DNA of 64,000 nt from Methylomonas sp. MK1 (lineage in GTDB: Bacteria > Pseudomonadota > Gammaproteobacteria > Methylococcales > Methylomonadaceae), in contig NZ_AQOV01000001.1 of NCBI RefSeq assembly GCF_000365425.1, positions 2,480,001 to 2,544,000 of the forward strand, in the 5' to 3' direction. Position numbers and translations under genes: made by a program. The notes beneath the pieces are model-generated. The model was not told the DNA's origin. It searched no databases and saw nothing but the letters and a program-made list of their open reading frames with translations. Below are positions 19,522 through 28,492 of this stretch, piece after piece (position 1 is the first letter of the stretch; every line of letters begins with the position of its first letter).

Positions 19522-19876
19522 TAGGCTGGACTCCAGATTGAAGGTGTTAGTACGATGCTATCGTACTTTGAAAAGATCGGCAAAGCATCGCAAACATTCC
19601 CACTCGTTAACCAAGATAACAAGCTACAACTTCGCGCAGCTCTCTTATATGCCTCGCATGACAGCGCCATGCCAGCCTGCCAAAACTGTCGCAACATCTG
19701 CCCCGGCTGTCAGCTGCTTAACTGAAAAATTACTACCAAATCACATTTAAATAATTGATTGGATTAATTTAAATTAAGTTGGCACCACTAATGCTTGAAT
19801 AGAGTGACGCACTATGCAACCCAATCGATTGCAAGCGAATCACTTATCTTTCAGCCACTGACAAAAAGGAATCGAC
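19522..19876. other. Divergent intergenic region HD-GYP / PEP-CTERM pair
   Basis: 355 bases without a gene. It holds a perfect AT palindrome TTAATTTAAATTAA (19764-19777) and, two bases later, the sigma-54-type promoter described separately. A short open frame at 19538-19750 has no features of a real gene. Confidence 0.5.
19779..19796 (+). promoter_or_regulatory. Sigma-54-type promoter for the PEP-CTERM pair
   Basis: TTGGCACCACTAATGCTT: TGGCAC with GG at 19781-19782, exactly ten bases, then GC at 19793-19794. This meets the strict -24/-12 spacing of RpoN promoters and lies about 80 bases before the start at 19877. Sigma-54 control of PEP-CTERM genes through PrsK/PrsR-type regulators is known from other PEP-CTERM bacteria. 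Confidence 0.65.
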
Positions 19877-20527
19877 ATGAATTCTGGAATGCCGAAAATG
19901 CCCTTATCCGGATTAATCCTGATTTTAGCCTTATTCACTCAAGCCGCCGAGTCGGCAACAGTGATCGATAATTTTGCCAACCGTCAATCCACCACTAACA
20001 CCGTCAACGGCCCAGTTAATGTATCCGGATCAAATCTAAGTAATTTGCAACGAACATTAAATTCCAGCCCTACCCCAGGCGGTACCACCAGAATTTTTGT
20101 GGAAGATGGCTTGTTGACGGTCGGTAACAGTAGCAATTCAACCGGTACCGCCAGCATCTTTTACAATTTCGCTGCCGTCGACTTTACTGCTTTCGCTAAC
20201 GCAATACTGCTAACGACCGAATCTAGCGATGCCAGTTACCAAATTCAAATGATCGCCAACGGCACTTCGATGCTAAGTTTTCAGAATTTGGCCAGCGTTG
20301 CGATCGGTTCGCCCAGCACTATTAGATTCGACTTCTCACAATTCTCGAATCCCGCGGCTTTCAAGAATCTAAACAGTCTGGAGCTGAAATTGCGGGGTAC
20401 CAATGCCGCTTGGGACGCTGACTTCAGCCAGTTATCAACGGTCCCCGAACCTTCCGTCACCGCTTTATTGATCATAGGCGCTTTGGGCATTACCGTAGGC
20501 AAACGCCAAAAATTAGTAGCCGTTTAA
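19877..20527 (+). CDS. PEP-CTERM sorting domain protein (first of tandem pair)
   Basis: A 216-residue protein with a signal peptide near 'AAESAT', then a beta-rich body beginning 'VIDNFANRQSTTN'. It ends in 'VPEPSVTALLIIGALGI' plus basic residues, the classical V-P-E-P form of the signal. AAAAAGGAA precedes the start. It is followed after 58 bases by a gene with a similar plan, and the two bodies align along their length (both begin IDNF...., then 'G(S/T)(N/D)LSN..RTF/L'), so they are probably ancient duplicates. Expected to be exported and anchored or released by exosortase. Confidence 0.87.
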   Translation: MNSGMPKMPLSGLILILALFTQAAESATVIDNFANRQSTTNTVNGPVNVSGSNLSNLQRTLNSSPTPGGTTRIFVEDGLLTVGNSSNSTGTASIFYNFAAVDFTAFANAILLTTESSDASYQIQMIANGTSMLSFQNLASVAIGSPSTIRFDFSQFSNPAAFKNLNSLELKLRGTNAAWDADFSQLSTVPEPSVTALLIIGALGITVGKRQKLVAV

Positions 20528-20585
20528 CGCCTGCCGTCAAAATCTTCTGATTTCCAAATTTCAATTCTGATCACGGATAATTCAC

Positions 20586-21260
20586 ATGAATGCTAAACAT
20601 TTTCACAAAAACCTCGCGCCTTTGCTTCTAAGCCTGGGCTTAGCGCTATCCAGCCCAAGCCAAGCAGGTATACTGACGATTGATAATTTCAGCCATTCTC
20701 AAACCGTATTCGACGACGGCAGTAGCTCAGGCTCTACCAGCGATACAGTATCTGTTCTTACCGGCACGGACCTGAGCAATGCCTCAAGGACCTTTATCGC
20801 CGAAGCCTCGGGAACCGCGTCAGCCAACACCACGGAAATCGTTTCCGGCGGTAACCAGCTGATCATATCAAATGACGGCCGTTCAGCCGGGAGCGCCTCC
20901 ATTCTGTGGAATTTCGACCCACTTGATTTAACCGCTCACGGCAACGCCATCCTACTTGAGGTGTTGGCAATCGACCTGGGTGTCAATGTGGAAATGGTAG
21001 CCAACGGCAGCTCAAGCTCAGGTATCAAAACGTTTACCGGCAACAATAATTACTTGGTAAGTTTCAGCGACTTCACCAATCTTGCGGTGTTTACCAACCT
21101 GCATAGTTTTCGCTTGAACTTCACCGGCCCGGCAAAGTGGGATGGACAGTTCAGGCTGTTAACCACCACAACCCCAGTTCCTGTGCCTGCGGCCTTTGGC
21201 TTAATGGGTTCGGCATTATTGGGTTTCATCGCCGTATCCCGCAAAAAATCACTTTCCTGA
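20586..21260 (+). CDS. PEP-CTERM sorting domain protein (second of tandem pair)
   Basis: A 224-residue exported protein. Signal peptide ends near 'SPSQAG', the mature part starts 'ILTIDNFSHSQTV', and the tail is 'VPVPAAFGLMGSALLGFIA' with 'SRKKSLS'. The body resembles the gene before it, including 'SILWNFDPLDLTAHGNAILL' versus 'SIFYNFAAVDFTAFANAILL', so they are paralogues with different types of sorting tail (VPVPAA versus VPEPS). No cysteine or catalytic motif is obvious. Probably transcribed from the sigma-54-type promoter at 19779, ending at the terminator at 21281. Confidence 0.87.
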   Translation: MNAKHFHKNLAPLLLSLGLALSSPSQAGILTIDNFSHSQTVFDDGSSSGSTSDTVSVLTGTDLSNASRTFIAEASGTASANTTEIVSGGNQLIISNDGRSAGSASILWNFDPLDLTAHGNAILLEVLAIDLGVNVEMVANGSSSSGIKTFTGNNNYLVSFSDFTNLAVFTNLHSFRLNFTGPAKWDGQFRLLTTTTPVPVPAAFGLMGSALLGFIAVSRKKSLS

Positions 21261-21280
21261 TTCTCAAAAATCTACAACGC

Positions 21281-21313
21281 TCACCTCCGCCTCTAGTGCG
21301 GAGGTGATTTTTT
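21281..21313 (+). terminator. Rho-independent terminator
   Basis: TCACCTCCGC (21281-21290) and GCGGAGGTGA (21298-21307), a perfect 10-pair stem with a 7-base loop and six Ts after it. Confidence 0.92.
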
Positions 21314-21448
21314 AAGCACTATTCCGCTCGGAAAACACCGCAGAGCTAGCGCTTCTTTCTCCCCGCATAGCCGGAGGCGGCGTATCAACATGGACCAATC
21401 CTGACCGACAAGGCACAATAGCCCGCTATTTAATCCCTTTCGTCGCTC

Positions 21449-24400
21449 ATGCTCGCACTTCTGGTCCGTTTTTCCATCCGTTATTCCGGCATTGTCGTAG
21501 CCTTGGCCCTAATGCTATTCGCTTACGGCATTTACCGTCTGGCGAACGCCGGCCTGGATATTTTCCCGGAGTTCTCGCCGAAGCAAGTCATCATCCAGAC
21601 CGAAGCTCCCGGCCTGGCCGCAGAGCAAGTGGAAGTACTGGTCACCCAGCAAATTGAAAACAGCATCAGCGGCCTGATTGGTCTGCAAAACTTACGTTCG
21701 CAGTCTATTCAGGGCTTGTCAATCGTCACCGCGACGTTTAACGAACACAGCGACGTGTATCGCAATCGGCAATTGGTCAGCGAACGCCTGAACAGTCTAA
21801 GCCAACGCTTGCCGGCCGGCGTCGGTATGCCCGTAGCGGTACCGCTGTCGTCCTCGTCGGCCACAGTATTGACGATAGGCATGCATTCGGATAGCAAGAC
21901 GCTGATGGAACTGCGCAGCTTGGTGGACTGGAGCTTAGTGCCACGCCTGCTGGCTGTTCCGGGCGTGGCCGATGTGAATGTGTTCGGCGGCGACATCCAG
22001 CAACTACAGGTGCAGTTACAACCGGCGGCCTTACAGCGCTTCAATCTATCGATAGACGACATTGTCAACGCGGCGGCCGGTGCGGCGGAAATGAACGGGG
22101 CCGGCTTCATCGAAAACGCCAACCAGCGTTTTACACTGCAAATCAGCGGCCAGCCGGCCAATCCCGAGCAGTTCAAACAACTGGTCGTCAAACGCCAGGA
22201 CGGCATGAACGTGACCTTGGGGGATGTCGCGCAGATCGGTTATGGGCCGGAACCGCCCATCGGCGCGGCACAGATCATGGGCAAGCCTGGGATCGTGATG
22301 ATGGTGATCGGCCAGTACGGCGCCAACACCTTGTCGGTGTCGCGGCAGGTGGAAACGGTGTTGGAGGAGTTTCAACCGATTTTCAAACAACAGTCCGTGG
22401 ATTTCTATTCTCACTTGTTCCGGCCAGCCGATTACATCGAAACCTCGGCGCATAATTTGTCCGGACATTTACTGATCGGCGGTCTGTTCGTACTGGTGGT
22501 GTTGTATGTGTTCTTATTCAATCTGCGCAGTGCCTTTATCGCCGCCACGGCCATTCCGTTGTCGCTGCTGACCGCCGCGATAGTACTCTTAGAATGCGGC
22601 GTCAACTTAAATATTATGGTGCTGGGCGGGCTGGCCATTGCGTTGGGCGAAGTGGTGGACGACGCCATCATCGACACCGAAAACATCTTTAGACGCCTAC
22701 GCGAAAATCGTTTAAAAATCTTCCCCGATAGCGCTGAAACGGTGATTTATCAAGCTTCGTTGGAAGTACGTAGCTCGGTGGTTTACGCCAGTTTCATCGT
22801 CGCCTTGGTATTTGTACCCTTGCTGACCTTGGATGGCGTCAGCGGCCGCTTGTTCGCGCCGCTGGGCGTGTCTTATATTCTGGCGATTTTGATGTCGTTG
22901 CTGGTGGCGTTAACCCTGACACCGGCTCTATGCCATTTACTGTTTCGTAACAAACTGCCGGACGACAGCGATCCTCCCTTGTTGCGCCGGCTTAAACCAC
23001 TGTATGCCAAGCAATTACTCTGGGCTATTAGGCACTTCAAAGCCGTGATGGCGATAGGTGCGGTAGCCTGCCTCATCGGCGTGGCCGCGTTTCTGCGTTT
23101 GGATCATAAGTTTCTGCCGGAACTACGCGAAGGCCATTTCATCGTCCACACCGCCAGCGTGCCGGGTACGTCCTTGCAGGAATCGATTCGCGTCGGCAGT
23201 TTACTCACCGAGCAAATCACGGCTATCGACGGCGTGGAATCGGTGTCACAATGGGCTGGCCGCGCCGAACGCGGCGCCGATACCTACGGTAGCCATTACA
23301 GCGAATACGAAGTGCGCTTAAAACCATCATCCGGCCAAGAACAACAGCAGGTGCAGGACCGCTTACGCGAGGTTTTGGAACAATTCCCCGGCATCAATTT
23401 TGAAGCCAATACCTTTTTAACTGAACGGGTCGACGAGACCATTTCCGGTTACACCGCGCCGGTGGTAGTCAATATCTACGGCAACGATCTAACCGAACTG
23501 GACCGCAAGGCCCAACAACTGGCTGCGATCATCAATACGCTTCCCGGCGCCGAAGACGTGCAACTGCGCTCGCCGCCGGCCACGGCCATGCTACAAGTCG
23601 AACTCAATTTGGAGCAGTTGAAGTTTCGCGGCATCAGTCCGGCCCAAGTGATGAGCGCCCTGCAAACCGCTTACGAAGGTCGCATCGTCGGCAAACATCT
23701 GCAAGGCAACCGAATTTTCAATGTCGCAGTAGCATTGGCTCCGGAATGGCGCAGCCAACCGGATTACCTGGTTCAGCTACCGTTAAAAAATACTGAAGGC
23801 CAGCGGGTGCTGCTTGGCGAAGTGGCCGAAATCCGCTACGGCGAAGGCCGCTATAACATCCTGCATCAAGGTGCACAGCGCATTCAGACCGTTACTTGCA
23901 AGGTGGAAGACAGGGATATGGACGCCTTCATGATCGAATTGAAACAACGGGTCCAAAACGAAATGAGTTGGCGCGACGGCAGCTACCCGGAGTTCATCGG
24001 TGCGGCGCTGGAACAAGCCAAGGCCCGCGAAACGCTGATCATCCACGCCCTGCTGGCCGGCGCCGGCGTGCTGATTTTCGTGTTCATCGCCTTGGGTAGC
24101 CTTCGGCACATGCTGCTGACCTTGTTAAACCTGCCCTTTGCCCTATTGGGCGGCGTGGCGGCGGTCGTGATCACCGACGCCACGCTGTCGGTCGGCTCTT
24201 TCGTCGGCTTCGTGACCTTGTTCGGCATCACCGTGCGCAACTGCATCATGCTGATCTCGCATTACCGCCATCTGGTCGAGCTGGAAGGTCAAATCTGGTC
24301 GACGGAGACCTTGATTCGCGGCGCCCAGGAACGCCTGCCGGCCATCCTGATGACTGCGTTGGTCACGGCACTGGCGATGCTGCCGATTGCGATAGGCAGC

Positions 24401-24547
24401 GATAATCCGGGCCGGGAAATCATGGGACCGATGGCTGCGATCATCATCGGCGGTTTGGCATCTTCCACAGTGTTGAACTTACTATTGTTGCCGGCGATTT
24501 TGCAGCGTTATGGCCGGTTTGAGGTGGCGTTTGAGAAACAGATTTAG
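21449..24547 (+). CDS. RND efflux permease, CzcA/CusA type
   Basis: A 1032-residue inner-membrane proton-driven transporter with the RND plan: TM1 at about 10-30, a large periplasmic loop to about 330, a TM2-6 block, a second loop (about 550-855) and the last TMs. The start 'DIFPEFSPKQVIIQTEAPGL' and 'GLIGLQNLRSQS' are typical of the heavy-metal (HME) subfamily, as is 'GEVVDDAIIDTENIFRRL' in the fourth TM region. The substrate cannot be fixed from sequence. No adaptor or outer-membrane partner is adjacent; a likely adaptor is encoded at 49187. Confidence 0.88.
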   Translation: MLALLVRFSIRYSGIVVALALMLFAYGIYRLANAGLDIFPEFSPKQVIIQTEAPGLAAEQVEVLVTQQIENSISGLIGLQNLRSQSIQGLSIVTATFNEHSDVYRNRQLVSERLNSLSQRLPAGVGMPVAVPLSSSSATVLTIGMHSDSKTLMELRSLVDWSLVPRLLAVPGVADVNVFGGDIQQLQVQLQPAALQRFNLSIDDIVNAAAGAAEMNGAGFIENANQRFTLQISGQPANPEQFKQLVVKRQDGMNVTLGDVAQIGYGPEPPIGAAQIMGKPGIVMMVIGQYGANTLSVSRQVETVLEEFQPIFKQQSVDFYSHLFRPADYIETSAHNLSGHLLIGGLFVLVVLYVFLFNLRSAFIAATAIPLSLLTAAIVLLECGVNLNIMVLGGLAIALGEVVDDAIIDTENIFRRLRENRLKIFPDSAETVIYQASLEVRSSVVYASFIVALVFVPLLTLDGVSGRLFAPLGVSYILAILMSLLVALTLTPALCHLLFRNKLPDDSDPPLLRRLKPLYAKQLLWAIRHFKAVMAIGAVACLIGVAAFLRLDHKFLPELREGHFIVHTASVPGTSLQESIRVGSLLTEQITAIDGVESVSQWAGRAERGADTYGSHYSEYEVRLKPSSGQEQQQVQDRLREVLEQFPGINFEANTFLTERVDETISGYTAPVVVNIYGNDLTELDRKAQQLAAIINTLPGAEDVQLRSPPATAMLQVELNLEQLKFRGISPAQVMSALQTAYEGRIVGKHLQGNRIFNVAVALAPEWRSQPDYLVQLPLKNTEGQRVLLGEVAEIRYGEGRYNILHQGAQRIQTVTCKVEDRDMDAFMIELKQRVQNEMSWRDGSYPEFIGAALEQAKARETLIIHALLAGAGVLIFVFIALGSLRHMLLTLLNLPFALLGGVAAVVITDATLSVGSFVGFVTLFGITVRNCIMLISHYRHLVELEGQIWSTETLIRGAQERLPAILMTALVTALAMLPIAIGSDNPGREIMGPMAAIIIGGLASSTVLNLLLLPAILQRYGRFEVAFEKQI

Positions 24548-24568
24548 CGGAAAGAATAGGCTCTTTTG

Positions 24569-26881
24569 TTAACCTTTCGATACTCCCGCGATCACCGCCT
24601 GTCCCAGAGCCAACCCGCCATCGTTCATTGGATAGCGTTGCGGCGACAATACGGTTTTATCGTGCTGGCGCAATTGCTGGCTCACGGCTTCCAGCAACAA
24701 GCGGTTTTGAAATACGCCGCCGCTCAAGACGATACTATTCGCGCCGGTTTGGCCGCTCAAGCCATTCAACACATCGACCGTCGCGGCGGCGAGACTATGA
24801 TGGATGCGGGCAGCGATGCGAGCCTTCTCGGTGCCGCTTTGCAGGTCATTCAGCACCGATTGCCATAAGCCTGGCCAACTTAGCACAGCCAAGCCGGTGC
24901 AGTTGGCAATAGCGCAAGCTCGAGGGTAAGGCTGTTCTTCGCCAAAGAAAGGAGTCGCCAATACTTCCATCGCAATCGCTGCCTGTCCTTCATAATCGAC
25001 CCGTTCGGCATGCAAACCCAACGCGGCAGCGAAAGCGTCGAACCAGCGGCCACAGGAGCTGCTGAGCGGCGAGTTGAGATTTTTTGCCAACATCGTATCC
25101 AGCGTCAGCAAGGGTTTTTCGGCTAGTAACTGAATGATGTCCAAATCCGCATAATCGCGTGCCAAAGTTTGCCAGTCGAAATAATGCCGTAGTTGCGCAT
25201 AAGCGTTACGCCAGGGTTCGCGCATCGCTTGCGCGCCGCCTAGCATTGCGATGGGCTGAAAATGTCCAAGCCGGGTGTAGCCATTGTAATTTCCAAGCAG
25301 AAATTCGCCGCCCCAGAGCTCACCGTTCTCGCCCATGCCCAAACCGTCGAAAATCGCCGCCAATACCGGCGGTGCATCCAGACCAACGCCCTGTTCGGCC
25401 AAACAAGCCGCTAGATGGGCGTGATGATGCTGGACGCTACATAACTCGATGGATTCCGTTGCAGACAAAGTCTGTCCGTATTGGGTAGACAGGTAGCCGG
25501 GATGAACGTCTACAACTATCTGATTCGGACGAAAATCGTTAAGTTTTCGGTACAAATCCATAGCTTGCCGGTAATCGTGTTGCACGACGGCATTTTCCAA
25601 ATCGCCGATATGCTGACTGACAATGGCTTGGCCGTTTTTCAGTAAGCAAAAACTATTTTTTAATTCCGCACCCATCGCCAGAATATTGCTTGCGTCGTTA
25701 AAACCGGTCGGCAACCGCAAAGCCTCCGGACTGAAGCCTCGCCCCCTGCGCAACATCCGCATCTGTCCATCCATCAAACGCACCACCGAATCATCCAGAC
25801 GATTGACAATCTCGCGGTCGTGCAGGAGCCAATAATCGGCGATGCCCGCGAGTTTTTCCCGTGCTTGGCTGTTATCGATACATTGCGGTTCGTCGCTGAT
25901 ATTGCCGGAGGTTAAGACGATAGGACTGTCCAGTTCTTGCATCAACAAGGTATGCAAAGGCGTATAAGGCAACATGAAACCGAGCTTGTCGTCACCCGAC
26001 GCGATACCGGGAGGAAGTTGGTCGCCTCGGGCTGACAACAGCACAATCGGCGCAGCGCGCTGCTGCACGGCAGACAGCTCCAGTTGACTTAGGGAAGCAT
26101 AACGACTAACCATAGCCGCATCCCTCGCCATCAACGCAAACGGTTTGGCATAACGGCGCTTACGCTGCCTGATTCTATCGACAGCCTCAGCATTACTCGC
26201 GTCGCAAGCAAGATGAAAGCCTCCCAGTCCTTTGATGGCGACAATATAACCTTGGCGGATCAATTCGGCGGTACGGCCAATCGGATCATCAGCTGCCAAA
26301 GTCTGCCCTTGATGATCCTCCAACCGCAATGTCGGCCCACACACTGGACAACAATTGGCCTGCGCGTGAAAGCGCCGGTCGGCTGGATCGTTGTATTCCT
26401 GTTGACACTGCGGACACATAGCAAACGCCGCCATGCTGGTGTTTTGGCGGTCGTAAGGCACGCTGCGTACAATCGATAAGCGTGGGCCGCAATGCGTGCA
26501 ATTGGTGAAGGGGTAGCGATAACGGCGATTATGCGGATCGGCAATATCCGCCAAGCACTCCGGACAGGTCGCGGCATCAGCGGCGACCGGGGTATCGATG
26601 CAATTGTGACTGCTAACTACAATCGTAAATTCATCAGGCGCGATGCCCGGCAATTCATCAACTTCCAAACTATCCAAACGCGCTAAGGGCGGCAACCGCA
26701 GGGCAATTTGTTGCAAAAAGTTGCTCAGATCTTGCGTGTCACCGAAGGCATGTATCATCACCCCTTCGCCGTCGTTCCATACCGAACCGGTCAAACCGTG
26801 CTGGCGCGCCAAATGCCAGATCGTCGGTCGAAACCCGACGCCCTGCACCACACCGCGCACTCGAATGGCCTTGCCAGGCAT
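24569..26881 (-). CDS. hypF: Hydrogenase maturation carbamoyltransferase HypF
   Basis: HypF turns carbamoyl phosphate and ATP into a carbamoyl group passed to the HypE C-terminal cysteine, the source of the CN ligands of the [NiFe] centre. The 770 residues show, in order, an acylphosphatase domain ('VRGVVQGVGFRPTIW'), two zinc fingers ('CPECLADIADP', 'NCTHCGP', 'CPQCQQEY', 'CCPVCGP'), a YrdC-like domain ('GLGGFHLACDA') and a Kae1-like domain ('SVQHHHAHLAACLAE', 'LSGGVFQN'). Its ATG overlaps the hypE stop. It is the last gene of the hydrogenase locus. Confidence 0.96.
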   Translation of the reverse strand: MPGKAIRVRGVVQGVGFRPTIWHLARQHGLTGSVWNDGEGVMIHAFGDTQDLSNFLQQIALRLPPLARLDSLEVDELPGIAPDEFTIVVSSHNCIDTPVAADAATCPECLADIADPHNRRYRYPFTNCTHCGPRLSIVRSVPYDRQNTSMAAFAMCPQCQQEYNDPADRRFHAQANCCPVCGPTLRLEDHQGQTLAADDPIGRTAELIRQGYIVAIKGLGGFHLACDASNAEAVDRIRQRKRRYAKPFALMARDAAMVSRYASLSQLELSAVQQRAAPIVLLSARGDQLPPGIASGDDKLGFMLPYTPLHTLLMQELDSPIVLTSGNISDEPQCIDNSQAREKLAGIADYWLLHDREIVNRLDDSVVRLMDGQMRMLRRGRGFSPEALRLPTGFNDASNILAMGAELKNSFCLLKNGQAIVSQHIGDLENAVVQHDYRQAMDLYRKLNDFRPNQIVVDVHPGYLSTQYGQTLSATESIELCSVQHHHAHLAACLAEQGVGLDAPPVLAAIFDGLGMGENGELWGGEFLLGNYNGYTRLGHFQPIAMLGGAQAMREPWRNAYAQLRHYFDWQTLARDYADLDIIQLLAEKPLLTLDTMLAKNLNSPLSSSCGRWFDAFAAALGLHAERVDYEGQAAIAMEVLATPFFGEEQPYPRACAIANCTGLAVLSWPGLWQSVLNDLQSGTEKARIAARIHHSLAAATVDVLNGLSGQTGANSIVLSGGVFQNRLLLEAVSQQLRQHDKTVLSPQRYPMNDGGLALGQAVIAGVSKG

Positions 26882-27924
26882 CAGCAGATGCGCGGTAACT
26901 GCTCACCGACCGGCCAATCGACGATACGCCGTCCGCCGAAAGCCGTGATCATCTGCACGAAGCCGTGCGGGTCGGCAATGACTTCGCCGATGATAGCCGC
27001 ATCTTGGCCCAGAGGGTGCTGTCGCATCGCCGCCAACAAGTCGTCGGCGGCAGCGGCGTCGCAAATGCAGACTAATTTACCTTCGTTGGCGACATATAAA
27101 GGATCGAGGCCGAGGATTTCGCAGGCGGCTTTGACTTCGGCTTTGACCGGAATCTTGGCTTCGTCGATCACCATACCCACGCCGGACTGTTTGGCTAACT
27201 CGTTCAATGCCGTCGCCAGCCCGCCACGCGTCGGGTCTCGCAAGCAGCGTAAGGCCGTTGGTGCGGTTGCCACCAAATCGGCGACCAAACTATGCAAGGC
27301 CGCTGAATCGGAAACGATAGTGGTCTGAAATTGCAGATTCTCGCGACTGGCCATGATCGCCACGCCATGATCGCCAATCGATCCGCTAATTAAAATCGCG
27401 CAACCTGGCTCAGCGCGGTCGCCGGAGATAGTCACCCCCTCAGGCACCAGACCCACACCGGTCGTGGTAATGAACACCCCATCACCCTTGCCGCGTTCCA
27501 CCACCTTGGTATCGCCGGTAACAATCGGCGTGCCGGCAGCCTTGGCAGCGGCGGCCATGCTGATAACGATTTTTTCCAGATCGACCAGCGGCAAACCTTC
27601 TTCCAGGATAAAACCCGCCGAGAGATATAAGGGTTTTGCACCGGACATCGCCACGTCGTTCAGCGTGCCATGCACCGCCAAAGAGCCGATGTCGCCGCCC
27701 GGAAAAAACAAAGGTGAAATCACATGACCGTCGGTGCTGATCGCCAAGCGCCCAGCCGGTAAATTGAATAAGGCTTGATCGTTATGCTGGCGCAGCAAGT
27801 CGTTGTCAAAATGCTTGATGAACAACTCATCAATCAATTGCGCCATGGCGCGACCCCCACCACCGTGACTGAGATCGACGTGGCCGGATTTTAGATTTAA
27901 AGGGATTGCATAGCGGTCTGGCAC
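26881..27924 (-). CDS. hypE: Hydrogenase maturation protein HypE
   Basis: HypE dehydrates the thiocarboxamide on its C-terminal cysteine to a thiocyanate and donates CN to the HypCD complex. The 347-residue PurM-like protein has the N-terminal 'SHGGGGRAMAQLI' segment, 'TDGHVISPLFFPGGDIG', 'DPTRGGLATALNELA', and ends exactly in the conserved '-PRIC' carrying the acceptor cysteine. It overlaps hypF by the ATGA junction. A cytochrome c gene on the other strand separates it from hypD, so hypEF may have its own promoter in 27925-28492. Confidence 0.96.
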   Translation of the reverse strand: MPDRYAIPLNLKSGHVDLSHGGGGRAMAQLIDELFIKHFDNDLLRQHNDQALFNLPAGRLAISTDGHVISPLFFPGGDIGSLAVHGTLNDVAMSGAKPLYLSAGFILEEGLPLVDLEKIVISMAAAAKAAGTPIVTGDTKVVERGKGDGVFITTTGVGLVPEGVTISGDRAEPGCAILISGSIGDHGVAIMASRENLQFQTTIVSDSAALHSLVADLVATAPTALRCLRDPTRGGLATALNELAKQSGVGMVIDEAKIPVKAEVKAACEILGLDPLYVANEGKLVCICDAAAADDLLAAMRQHPLGQDAAIIGEVIADPHGFVQMITAFGGRRIVDWPVGEQLPRIC

Positions 27925-28161
27925 GGTTCAGGTCTCGTTTTTGAAAGAAGTCATTGGCGGACAAACTTGTAATGGCATGCACCACAAACCACTTAAAACA
28001 CACACAGCACCGCGAGATGTTTGCTTCGCATTTCAGGCTGTGATAGAAAACTTCCGCCGGTGAAAAAATCATCAGCACCATCGGTTGGCTCCGGATACTG
28101 ATGTCAAACAGTGTTAGCGCTCACCGCTCGGTAAAATAACTACAATCACGAGGAAACCACA

Positions 28162-28419
28162 ATGAAAACTAAAATTTTTGCACTGCTGGCGATTGCTTCT
28201 GTTGCTTTAATTCCTTCCCTGTCCGCAGCGGGCGAAGCGGACACCTGCAAAGGTTGCCATAACGGCTCCGTGGCGCCGGCTGTTGACGCTTTGAAAACCA
28301 AATTCAAAACCGCTGACGAATTAGTGGCCGGCGCGAAAGCCTCTAAAAACGAGATGATGAAACCTATGCAAGGCAACGAAGCCAAATTGAAAGCCGCTGC
28401 TGCAGAAATCTATAAATAA
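28162..28419 (+). CDS. Small periplasmic c-type cytochrome
   Basis: An 85-residue protein with a signal peptide (cut near 'LSAAGE') and one haem-binding 'CKGCH' right at the mature N-terminus. A 'MMKPMQ' segment about 35 residues later offers an axial methionine. It should be a monohaem cytochrome of about 60 residues in the periplasm. It lies on the plus strand in the middle of the hyp genes, between hypE and hypD. An electron-carrier role linked to hydrogen oxidation is possible but only inferred from position. GAGGAAACC precedes the start. Confidence 0.82.
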   Translation: MKTKIFALLAIASVALIPSLSAAGEADTCKGCHNGSVAPAVDALKTKFKTADELVAGAKASKNEMMKPMQGNEAKLKAAAAEIYK

Positions 28420-28458
28420 GCCCTGCCCTCTCACCCCAGTGCAACCTGGTGTGATCCA

Positions 28459-28489
28459 GGTGGATACTTTACGGTGTCCACCTTCTTAT
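28459..28489 (+). terminator. Terminator between the cytochrome gene and hypD
   Basis: GGTGGATAC (28459-28467) pairs with GTGTCCACC (28474-28482) with one G-T pair, and TTCTTAT follows. It lies between converging genes and may act on both. Confidence 0.6.
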
Positions 28490-28492
28490 CCC

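Noticed and set aside
24569..24912. Plus-strand frames over hypF
   Set aside because: Shadows of a well-supported carbamoyltransferase gene.
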